A stretch of DNA of 64,000 nt from the NCBI GenBank assembly GCA_035610835.1, contig CM069441.1, forward strand, positions 159,382,455 to 159,446,454, in the 5' to 3' direction. The DNA is from Ophiura sarsii. Lineage: Eukaryota > Echinodermata > Ophiuroidea > Amphilepidida > Ophiuridae. Positions 25,801-37,800 of the stretch are shown one piece after another. A program made the position numbers and the translations under genes. The notes under the pieces were generated by a model. The model was given only the letters and a program-made list of their open reading frames with translations. It was not told the DNA's origin and did no database searches. The stretch's first letter is position 1, and every line of letters starts with the position of its first letter.

Positions 25801-28800
25801 TAGTGCTTTACATTAGGAGACTAAATTGGTCATGTTCCAATGATTATAACAAGTATGACACCGTCATGAAAAAATATTTTGTTTGTTTTTTGATATATTA
25901 GTAAATGTGATTGCAAATACACATTGTAAGTCAGGGGTTCTCAACCATATTTCCCGGCGGGCCGTGATGGGGCCAAAGGAATGCATATAGCTAAAACCAG
26001 TGTCTACTTGTATGTGATGTACTAAATTAAAGTCCCCAAAAGTCACTGACATCCATTCAAAATAGGCCAGTACAGCAATGTCAAATTATTATACTTCGAT
26101 CTTCTCTTGTTATCATTTTATTATCTCTGTGACCGTTGTTTCTTAATTGACTTCGACTTTAAATGAATGGATGCATGGTCCAGTCTGAATGTCTTTTAAA
26201 TAGCTATTCAGTACAGCAACTACATGAACAGAATAATTAGCACAAATTCTGTTAAGATTGATGAAATATCTGGAAAGCATTCATGTTTTGTTGAGACTTT
26301 GTTTGATAACTGTGATCCTCATGATTATTCTTGCAGAAATCGGTTGATGTCCTAGCGGAATGTCAAAGAAGAAAATATATGGTGAAAATCAGGATGGTGG
26401 TACGGGAGGTCCTCGATGAGAAGAGCTGGGAGAATGTGAAGACAAAATATCCTGAGGAAACCTCAGATGCAGCCTTGCACCCCTTCACTAGTAAGTAAAG
26501 TTTGCATAATGATTGAAGTGGACTCCTCTACATGACTGCTTACCTTTAGATCCGATGTTGATCTGACTTATTTGTATCTTCCCTGAAATATTCAATTCAA
26601 TATTTTACACAAGAAACACTATGCCCGGGCTCTCCCATGTGACTTCACCCGCCACATATGCACATGTTCACCTTTAGATCCGATGTTGATCTGACTTATT
26701 TGTATCTTCCCTGGAGATGCGTGTACTCATAACTTGAAATATTCAAGTCAATATTTTACACTAGAAACACTATGCCCGGGCTCTCCCATGTGACTTCACC
26801 CGCCACATATGCACATTTTCCCCTTGTTCATTTGGACTTCTCTGTATACAGACGTGGCTATTGAATTCTACGTCCGATATTAAAAATTATCATTGGAATT
26901 GTGTAGCGATGTTTACGCTGCTTATCGTTCAATCTCATGTACAATATCTAGTTTTTATATTCTTGATGAGGACTGTTTTGTTGTACCACTTTTCAGACCT
27001 TTTTCGAGTTCCCAATTCTACCAAAACTTGATCTAAAAAAATTCGAATATGCCGCCTATTGTTTGTGAATTATCAGCGAGGCCTGCTGTGGCCACAGTCC
27101 AAGTTGTTGCTGGTTCTGTGGATTTGGAGTTCAGCCTTTTCTGATGCCCGCTTTGAGGGATCAGGATCCTGTTCAGGATCATCGGACTCGGAGAGCGAGG
27201 GAAAGGGGTTGGAGGAGGACAAGGACTCAGTCTTGCACTGAAGTGTCTGCTCCTCTTCCATCTCTGCCGGCTGAGGAGAGGGATGGTGTGTTTTTTCACA
27301 GACACCCGGTCAGTGTTGTCCCGTGTGGCTCGAGACTTTGACATTGCCTATGACCCGGAGAGTCCTGTGGAAGTCCGTTGACCTTAGTCTCTGCTGAGCC
27401 AGTACTGAAGTTACCAGCAGATCATGCGTCTGTCTGGAAGGCGGCAAAGATCCCTCCAACCCATCCCTCCACAACAATCAAGCTGTCAGTAAATGCTGTT
27501 TGGTAACAGAAGAAGGCTTCAACCTGTACCTCAAGGACTCCCCTGCCGACCTGCTTGCCGAATTGTTCGATGTTTGATCTGACTAATTTGCATCTTCCCC
27601 AGAGATGCGGGCATTCCAAAACTGAAGTATTTCTAATATTTCAGAGACTAGAAACACAGGTCTCCCGATATGTGATGTCACCCCACGTCACGCGCCAGCC
27701 CGTCACCCTTATTTCGCTTGGACACCTCGCAAGTTGTGTTTTTCGCGGAGCTCCCTGTTCTGGATTGTTACTGGATCCGTGAGTTGAGAATTTTGACACT
27801 GGCGTGCATAATTCGTGTGGGTGGTTTTTCTGGATTTTCTACGCTAAAATCGGACTCATTTCGGACCTTTATAAGTGCCAAAATTCAATCAAAAAACTGA
27901 ACGTAAAATTCAAAAAATTTCTGAGGAGTCGATATTTTACTTGTGACGTATGCACAGTGGCGTAGCTCGGATTTTTTTCAGGAGGGGGGGGGGGGGGCAA
28001 GATTTCTGAACTTTTCGTAAAAGGTTGCCCCAAATTGTTGTCCAGTCATCAACTCGTGATTTTCACAAAAGTGTGGGGGGGGGGGGGGGGCGGGGCTGAG
28101 GTCAAAAAATGTCGCACAAAAATGTTGTTTTACTTTTTTTTTTACTTTTTTTTTTTTTTAGTGGGGGGGGGGGGGGGGGCGGGGGCACAAATGGGTTTTT
28201 TTCCGTCGGGGGGGGGGGGGGGGGCATTTTCCCCCCTGAGCTACGCCACTGCGTATGCAGTATGGCTGCTCTTTGTTTTTGTTTATAATATTTTCCGCAA
28301 GTCCGGATACGCTTTGGATCTTTATTGAACTAGTATTGGAATCGCTAGGATTATTATATTAGATGGGCAATATCGTTTATGGATCTTGGTGATGTATCTT
28401 TATATAAATCGATGTAGTCTGTGTAATGTAGTTATTAACGTGTATACCCTATATTATGTATCCTTACAGCTTTTGACGTAGAAAGCCCTCAGTGACATAT
28501 ACATGTATATATAGTCCCGATTCACGGATAATCCCCATCAGTGGTTGATAACCTGCGTTTCATTATACGCGATTGACTGAGTTTATATCTTTATTCAATT
28601 AGATCAATTACTAAATTCGTCTTACTATATTACTCAATCAGCCAGCAGCTTGTATTTTTTCGTCCCCGCACCAGTAACTGGCTCGCTGGCGGTGGGAGTT
28701 GCTCTAGCTACCTCAGGTAACCTGGGTACATCCACCAGCCAGTCGGTGGTAACTACGATAGCCGGCGGCCCTAAGCCTGCTATTGTATGTTCTGCCAGTA

Positions 28801-31800
28801 GACCTCCCAAACAATGTTTTTCGCAGGTCAAGGTCTACCCCCGCCCCCCAGTATCCCTGACGGCTTAAGACTAGTCACGGGTGATAACCAGGGATCGATT
28901 AGCCATAATCGCCCTATTCAGGCCGGATTGAGTGTTCACCCGTCCACGCCGAATGGTGGTATTATGTCGAGCGGCTTTACCAGTCATTATCCTCCAGGTC
29001 ACGGTGATCGAGGATTAAGACAAGGTTATCCCGCTATGAGTACTATTCCAACCGCTTCGGTGGCTGCGGATAATACTCATGCGTTCTTCTCTAACGCTCC
29101 CATGCAGCAACAGGCTTTGTTGCAGCAAAGGGGGGGGGGGGGGGGGGGGTGAGAGTGGATACGCCACAGCGGCAGGCTATATGCCGAGTGCAGGGCCTTG
29201 GGCCCCGTACCAGGCATATCAGCCCTGGGCGCAAGCACCAGCATGGCAAGGGGCGTACAACCCTTTGCTTACGCAGGCTGCTAGCCCTCCCGCTTACCCG
29301 TACGGTGTAGGAGGTTGGCGGTACGGACAGCCGGGTATGGTTTACCCGTGGCAGTCTGAACAGCCAGCCGGCGTGCAGCTCACCTCTCAGTTTCAGAGCA
29401 CGCCGCGTCCTCAAGTTCCTTCGGTACTTGAAGCTGGGTATCCCACGGCGAACACGGTTCGCCTGGATCTCGGTGGGAGTGCCCCCTCTTCATCAGTGCT
29501 CGTCCAAGCCCCTGTACCGGTTGTTTCCGGCGTGGTGGACATGGATCTGTGTACTGATGATGCCCGTTCGGGGAGTGATGATGAATCCGGTTCGGATTCG
29601 TCTGACTCCGCGGACAAGGGAAAGGGGTCGGGAGAGGATGACGAGTCGGCGACGAGTTGTGCCTCTTCCCCCACTACCAGCTGAGGAAAGAGCGAATGGC
29701 TTTCCGCTTGACACTCACTCGATATTGTCCCGTGTTGCACAGGACTTACGCATTACCTACGAGTCCTGCGGCTGCACCTAGCGTGTTTAGCGCTACGTGC
29801 CCATTGCCCTCGGACTCAGATGAGCCAGCATTGACACTTGCTGCAGACCTGGCGTCTGTCTGGGAGGCGGCGAAGTCTCCTCCGTCTAAGAAAGCCTTCA
29901 AAAAGGGCTGCCTGGTGACGGACGATGACTTCAATCAGTACCTCAAGGTGCCTTATATGGACCCGGAGATACAAAAACGCCTTCCGGTTGAGGGAAAGGC
30001 TGATCATGGAACTGTGAGGAGTGTCTGAAATCCGTTGACCGTCGCCTACGGGCGGCTTTCGGCATTCAGTTCTACTGTGGCAGAGCACCTTACGAGGTTA
30101 ACCGCTGTGGGATCAGGCTCGGCGTCGGAGATTGCACGCGAGGCATACTTGTTGTCGGATCTCTCGCACGAGTCCCTGCAATAGACTATGTCTGCAGCTC
30201 ACCACCTTACATCCCTACGTCAGTCGAACGCCCTCTCCCTCCTGAGTTCAACCTATGGGCAGAAGTTCGCCGACTTGCTCATTAAGGTCGAACTCGTCAC
30301 GCAGGGATTTCTCTTCGGTAACCGATTCTGTGAGCTGGTAGAACAGCGAGCGAGAGAGGTAGTCGATGAGAAGTCACTAGTGGATACGGAGGCGGCGTTG
30401 AAGTCCCAGAAGAGGAAGAAGAAGTCGAAGACTTACTCTAAGCGTTTGGCTCCCTACTATGAGTGGTGTACTGAGAGAGATCTCTCCCACTCGAGCAGAT
30501 GTAAATAGCGTGTCGCTATTTTTAGCCGAGAAGTTTACAGCTACTGTCAGGAATTATAAGTCCGCAATTATGTCAGTCCACGTAGGTTTTGAAGACGGAT
30601 CCACTGTCAATGACGGCGGAGAGATCGGTCTTCTACTGAAGGGGATGTTCAACGAGAGACCACCAGTCAGGAAGATCGTACCTGCCTGGGAACTTAACAC
30701 TGTTCTCGAGTATATCAAGGGTCCGCCTTTTGAACCTATGGCGAAAGCGACCCTCAAATATATCACTCTAAAAACTGTTATTCTCGTGGCCCTTTCCCTG
30801 CGCAAAGGTCTTCTGAACTTCATGCATTGTTATATTCTTCAAAGTTCAATGTCTCTTTCTCGCACGGGTGTAACACTTACTTTCGTTCCAGGTTTTCTGG
30901 CTAAGAACGAAACTAATACACACTCGTACTCCACCCTTTACCTTCCCTCTCTCAGTTCGGGTTCCTCCGTACACGATGATAGGTTATGGTGCCCCATTCG
31001 CTGTCTTGAGGTATTACTCAGATAGGACGTCCGGAGTGCGAGGTAAAAACAATGATCAACTATTTTTGACCCACTCCGAGCCACATAAGCCCGGGCGAAA
31101 ATTACAATAGCTCGTTAGCTGGCTCAGGTAGTCAAAGACTCCCAATGCAATTATCAATGATGATCGTGTGACAGCACACTCAACTCGTAGTATTGCTACC
31201 TCATGGGCCTACCACCGGGGGTTGTCCGTGAGGGAAATATGTGAGGCTGTTTCATGGAAGTCCGCCACGACAGTTTTACTGCTGCTTACTACAGGAGCAT
31301 AGGCGGAAACTCGCTCAGGGGACAGTTCGTCCGCACGGTTCTAGCCGGACCTGTTGTGGGCAACATCCAAGAAATTAGGTTAGTTGGTCCATCAGTTATT
31401 TATTTTAAGGTTGAGCTAGGCTTCTTGGGTTTTGTTTGACTGAAGCTAAGCTTACCTTGGTTCGATTCGTGGCTCAGAGTCTGACATCAAGAAGATGTGG
31501 GCCTTTCCGATCTGATCCTTCAAATTAAATAATAATACACGCCAGGCGCGTACGCAGGATTTTGTGAAGGGGGGTGTTTTAGAAATATTGATATAATTAT
31601 TTCAATATCCATGCCTGCGCGAAGCGCTGGTCGTGACACGCTTGCGTGTCCCGGGGGGAGTTCGACGCCAGAAGTTTTTTGAAATTCACGGTTGAAAAGA
31701 ACGCATTTCCTTGCATATTTTTGAACACTTATTGTAGGTTTATTCTTAGTTCAACATACATTTCTCACCAGTAACTCATGTGTTAACACCAAATCTTAAA

Positions 31801-34800
31801 GACTGAGTTTAAGACTGAGTTTCAACCCTAAAAACATCATTATATACAGTAACTTAATCCGCAGACATTGGTTTACCGGCGATCTCATTGATTCAATGTG
31901 TGTCACATGACACGTGTTATTCTCCCTAAGTTTAACAGACGGACAGAAAAGGCATCTTTTCAATTTAGTCTCTTTTAGTTCATGTATTTGTCTCTCTTTT
32001 CATTTTTTTGTCTTTCCCCTTCCTATTCGCTTATTTTTCTTTTCACCCGGCGTGGAGGGGGTGTTTAATACGTGGTTAACCCGTTTGAACCCTATAGCTG
32101 TCCCCACCTGTTTGTAACCCTCACTGAGGGCAATGGCGTATCCAGGACTGTTTTGATGGGGGCCAAAAAATAACCTGAAGCCATTTTGGTGATCTTAAAT
32201 ATTGAAAAGTGTAACCTTATAATACGCGCGAAGCGCGCAAAAATTGTGATTTTAACATTAAAAAGTAACGTATGACGTTTTAGAACGTCCCCCACATAAT
32301 ATTAAGTATAGAAAATTCGGTGTGGTTTGAGGACCATTATAATATAAAAATCTCTAGAAAACATGCACGCGGAGCGCGCGAAATTTGTAGATTTTGAACT
32401 AAAAGGGAAATGAATAACTGTCCCATCTTGTTAAGCTTAAAAAATGTAATATTGAAACCAATACGCGCGCAGAGCGCGAAAAAAATTGCATTTCTAACAC
32501 TAACACTAATGGTCCGGTATGATAATAACGTCCCCCACATAATATTTAGAATTTTTGGTGTGGTTTGAGGATCATAATAATGTTAAAACCTTTATTCGCG
32601 CGGAGCGCACACATTTTTTGAGTTTTTGAATTAAAATTGGTCATGGAAAACTGTCCTGAAGCCACCTACCTTGTTACTCTTAAATAATAAAATATTGAAA
32701 TTAATACGCGCAAAGCGCACAAAAATTGACATTTCTAACACTTAAAGGTATATTATGTGATCTTTCCAGGGAACGTCCTCAACATCGAAAAAAAAATAGA
32801 AAGCAGATTTTCTTGCAGATTTACATTTCTGATCATAAATCATGCATACATTCAAAGTTACAGGGCGATACGATTCTTAATCATGGATACTTCAAAATCA
32901 TGGTTTTAGAGTGAAAATAAACTGTCGGAATTCCGACAGTTTATATTTTTCACTCTAAATTCACTCTAAAACCATGATTTTGAGGTAATTAGGAATCGTA
33001 TCGCTCTGTAACTTGGAATGTATGTATGATTTATGATCGGAAATGTAAATCTGCAAGAAAATCTACTTTCTAAAAAAAATAATGAATAGAGGGCGCTCTC
33101 TGGAAAAGATCACATAATATGCCTTTAAATGGTCCAATATGACGTTTTTAACGTCCAAGCATAATATTTAGAATATTTGGTGTGTTTTGAGACCCATTAT
33201 AATGTTGAAACCTGTTGAAAAAGTGAGCGCGAATCGAGCAAAAAAACCCCAGTTTTTGAACTAAAATGGTCCAGAAAAAACGTTCTTGAAGCCCTCTTGT
33301 TAAGCTTGAATATTGAAACATTAAAACTAATACGTGCAAAGCGCGCAAAAAATTGTAACACTAAAAAGGTCTAGTATAACGTTTTTAACGTCCCACACAT
33401 TAAAATTATGAGGACGTGACCCCGTAACCCCCCCCCCCCCCCAATTTGCGCCGCATTTGTCCATACCCTTCCTCCTCCCCTAGCTTGATCCTTCTCTTCC
33501 TCCTTCTTCTCCTCTTCCTCCTTTTTTTAAACTGTTTTTCAATGGGGGGCATGACCTGCTGCCCCCTGGATACGCCAATGATTGAGAGGTACAAACAGGG
33601 AGGAGGACGGCTAGGTCCCCCGGTTCACACACACGTGCTGATAAAAGCCCTCAATTGTTGAGAAAAAACAGGCGTTGGAACTTTACCCCCACTTTGTCTA
33701 GTTCGCCAGTCGTCTTAGCAATGTAAACGACCCCCTCTGGTTACGCCACTGTCTCTCCCCCTGTCTCCGCTGTCCCCTCTCGCCCCTTCTCTTTTCCCTT
33801 CTCCCTTTTCTTCTCTTTTCCTCTCCTTTCCCCTTTTTTATTTTTTTAGGACAGACCCAAGGGGGGTGTTTCACACCCAAAACACCCCCCCCTGCGTACG
33901 CGCCTGATACACGCGGTGTTTGGCTTTTTCGCGCCTCCTCCAGTGTTCTGTGCTAAACTGGGTTGATGCAAATTAGTCAGATCAAACATCGAACCATTCG
34001 GCAAGCAGGTCGGCAGGGAGTCTTCCCCAGAACTATATGGTCTAGGGGCTCCCCTGCCGTGCTTACCGTGGTTCGATGTTTGATCTCCCAGCCACCCCAC
34101 CCCCCCCCCCCCCCCCCCACTGCGATAAAAAGCAGAAGTAGTTTGGTTGCACTTATGAGGCATCCAAGCGAAATATGGGTGACGGGCTGCGCAGGGTGAC
34201 GTCACATCGGTAGACCAGGGCTCGCGTTCTCTCGCGTCCTAGGACCCCTTATTTTCTTGTTAGACGATAATGGACGCGTAAGTTTACACACACTAAATTT
34301 GATTGATTCCGCAAAAGTTTCAAGCGATTTCCAAAACATTCTATATATAAGTATCTTCTACTGATTAACTTGCACACGACATAGGTATGAGTTACATGAT
34401 CTTACGCTAGTGTGCGTATCTGTGTTAGCGACTGTTTGTCTCTAAACAAATGTTGACTATTTTCAAAGGCTCAAACTTCAGGACCCCTTATATTTCTGGG
34501 GGACCCCTTACATTTAGTTTTTGCAGTCCTTAAAGGGTCCTGAAAAATGCAAATGAGACTCCTCAAATTTTTGAGCCAGTGCTACCCCTGCGGTAGACCC
34601 GTGTTTCTAGTCTCTGAAATATTAGAAATACTTCAGTTTTGGAATGCCCGCATCTTCGGGGATGATGCAAATTAGTCAGATCAAACATCGAACCACGGTA
34701 AGCAGGCTTCGGCAGGAGAGTCCCTAGAACATATAGTTCTGGTTAAGTTCCAGTGATGGATCCGGAGATTCAGAAGAGTCTTCCGGCTGAAATAATGATC

Positions 34801-37800
34801 CTATGGAGGTAATTTTGAAACCTATTGACGGTCGCCTAAGGAAAGCCATCCGGCTTTCGCCTTTTTCAGCTCTTCTGTGGCAGAACATTTCGTGAGATTA
34901 AGGTGATAGGATCTTCACCAGAGATGGCAACTAGTTCTATTTTAGGACCATATACCATGTATACCCAGATTATGTTTCATTCTGTTAGAAGAACATTATG
35001 ACTAACTGCATCAAGGCACTGCTCAAATCAAGCAGTACCAAAAATACTCCTTGACGTGGAGCTAAGCATTTCATAACATCGTCCTTGACTTTCATCAGAG
35101 CTGTCTCAGTGCTGTGAGCCCGTTTGTAGGTTGACTGTAATGAATCACTCAGTTGGTGCTCTTCCATATAATTATTGATGGTCATGCAAGCTTGTTTTTC
35201 AATAAGCTTTGAAACAAAAGAAAGATTGGATACAGGTCTATACGAGGGTATTGCAGTCAAGGGAATTGCTTTTTGATGATGGGTGTCACAATAGAGTGCT
35301 TGAGATGTTGTGGAAAGACACCAGAACCAAGAGATACAATATATAATAACACGAGTTATAATAGGCTCAAATGCTTGAAAGTTCTTATTCAAAAACCAGG
35401 TGGGCACTGGATCAAGGATACATGACTTTGTGGGTGCATTTTTATAGCCTTCAAAACATCGTCTATGCTTAGCCCATCAAACTGAGAAATTGCATTGATC
35501 AGTTCCAAAAGTCCGATAAATATCCCTAATCAAAGTCTCAGGTCCGGGGCCAATTCATAAAGTGGCAACACCTTGTTTTTTATCCCCCTGGTTTGTAAAA
35601 CCAGAAGGGGATTTTGTCATGTAATGTGTGTCTGTGCGGGGGTGGGGGTGTGTGTGTGTGCCTTTTGGTTAGCCTTTTTCTGAATGCGTTATCTTTTGAA
35701 CGGATAGACGGATTGACTTCAAACCTTCAGCGATATGTAGGCCATGGTCAATAGATGTGGCTGCTTGTTTTGGGGTCTTATTTGCATAGGTCATCCGAGA
35801 TTCCGAGGTCAAAGGTCATCTAGAGGTCAAATCGTAAAAGTTGCCCGATTGACGTCAAAGTTGCCCGATTGACGTCAAACTTCGAGAAAAGAATCATGAA
35901 CGCCAGGTTATTATTTTTTTGGTCTAATTTGCATCTGAGGTCAAAAGTCATCCAGGGGTCAAATCGTTAAAGTTGCACGATTGACTTCAAACTTGGAGAA
36001 AAGAAACATGAACACCGAGTGAACATGTCTAAAATAAATTAGAGGTCATGCAAGGTCGTCTGAGGTCAAAGGTTATCCAGAGGACAAATCGTTAAAGTTG
36101 CCCGATTGACCTCAAACTTGGAGAAAAGAAACATGACCACCAGGGGAACATGACCCATATATGACCTTTGACCTCCCAGCCAGGGGAATTCGCAAGTCGT
36201 GACTTGCAGTATTTTTGAATTCAGTAACCCATTCACTTTCTTAAAGACAGTTTTACTGTCAGCATGTTCAAGTTTGTCTTTATAATAATCTTGCTTAGAT
36301 TTGTCAATTAGTAGGTTGGTAGTAGTGCACTGCTCAATATATAATTGACGTTCAACAGTCAGTCTAGATTATCTCCATCTTCTCTCCAGTTTGCACCCGA
36401 GGTGGCGAGCTTGGTGAACATCCTTGTTGTACCAGGGATACCTCCAATGTGAACTTCGCACAGAGCTCTTAACAGGAGCATGTTTATAAACTGCTCAAAA
36501 AAAGTTTGGAATACTTTTTCAAGCACAAGATTTTCAAATATCGCGTGATATTTTCATTAAGTGTAATATATCATTTAAAAGCTGATGTGTTCATCTTATG
36601 ATATCCAATTTGAAGCAATCCCTTGGTAAGCAGGCTCCGGTAGAGAAGGAGTCCATAAAACATTTAATTTTGGATATTTTCATCTTATTTTTTAACACAA
36701 ATGTATGTTTTTTTAATAAATGAACAGGTTGCGACTTCACATCCAGCCCAGAGCTGCTGGTGAGTTATGTGAAAACCTTCAAGGACAGGGAGGACAACAT
36801 CACCACAGTACAGCCCAGAAGCTATACCACCAATGGGAAGAATGCTATTTGGATAGCCAAGGACCCCAATGATGTACACTCAATATCTGTATTCAAAGGA
36901 GCATCTTTGTATGTCGTTGAGGACCGGGTAAGTTTGACAGATAACTTACTCAGTGCATACTAAACTGCTCACAAAAAGTTAGGAAACTTCTTTTAATCAA
37001 GTATAGTTTTATTATGTATTACCCTCTTGTATTATGTTGCATATCAATGGAAAGCTGAAGTGTTCTTCTTTAACATGATACCTACATGTCGCTGGATGGA
37101 CTTGGCCACATTAATGAGAATGAGACAAAGTCACAAATCAAATGTGCCAAATTAGCAATTTTGTGTTACTGTGTGATCAAACAAATTGACACATGATAAA
37201 AACAAGCAAGACAACATCTTAATGTTAAAACGTTTACCGTGTCTCAGAAAAATTTACAAGTTGTAGGCCTAAACCTTCAGTTTCAGTTTCAGTTTCAGTT
37301 TCATTTGTTTTCATCTCGGTAAACATAAATACAGTAACAGTTATTTATAAATACAAATATACAGGAGATGTGGATGCCAGTCTAAAACGCAGAGCGTGAG
37401 GAAGATGGCACCCAATGATAAAATAATTACAATTGAATAAATAATAGTATAATACGTAATATCAATAAAAGGGAGTAATACAAAGATGTAGGTTACAGTA
37501 TTAGATTTTCAGGGGGGGGTTGGGGGTAGGAAGTTTTCGGAAGAAAAAAAATTCCCCCTCTATGCAGGCCAAAAAAAAAAATTCACCCCCTGATGAGTAA
37601 AAAAAACCAAAACTTACCTGCATGACCTTCCACCTGTTAACCCAGTCTTGCAAATACCCAAACAATGGTTTTCTAAAGAGATCAGAGTTGGGGTGTATGT
37701 GTTGTGCTCACTGGTGCACATCTTTGTGTAAACAATTCATGGTTCTCAAGCATGACCGGATTGATTATTGATCATTACACATTGACTGTTTAGCACAGAT

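Larger units (their letters stand above)
31543..33906. mobile_element. hAT-type element, 2.36 kb, perfect 8-bp target duplication
   Basis: The inverted ends are CAGGCGCGTACGCAGG on both sides, flanked by ATACACGC at 31535-31542 and 33907-33914. The interior has no transposase ORF. It inserted into the DIRS element between the recombinase and the putative internal complementary region. Confidence 0.85.
27536..34742 (+). mobile_element. DIRS-type retrotransposon with inverted terminal repeats, RT region missing
   Basis: The left terminal repeat (about 27536-27665) and the inverted right one (about 34601-34742) share ACTAATTTGCATC and TTTCAGAGACTAGAAACAC. Between them are a gag-like pseudogene (28620-30510), a tyrosine recombinase pseudogene (30410-31340), and a head-to-head junction of both ends at 33965-34085 that looks like the internal complementary region of DIRS elements. 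No reverse transcriptase or RNase H sequence lies between gag and recombinase. Later insertions at 27955-28251 and 31543-33906 interrupt it. Confidence 0.7.
26540..36670 (+). mobile_element. old DIRS-type retrotransposon filling the sixth intron, heavily interrupted
   Basis: Its left terminal repeat (26545-26818, internally duplicated) resembles the terminal repeats of the younger DIRS element. A broken gag-like stretch at 27080-27535 resumes at 34743-34920, exactly where the younger element ends. A right-end fragment (CTTGGTAAGCAGGCTCCGGT) lies at about 36622-36670, just before the next exon. All of it is pseudogenic. Limits are approximate. Confidence 0.55.

Noticed and set aside
27059..27341. 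Short ORFs on both strands as an extra exon of the ParB-like gene.
   Set aside because: They match the gag region of the nearby DIRS element, and the flanking exons already join in frame without them.
34985..35407. Reverse transcriptase as the missing RT of the DIRS element.
   Set aside because: It lies on the opposite strand, outside the younger element, and its motifs are of non-LTR type, not DIRS type.
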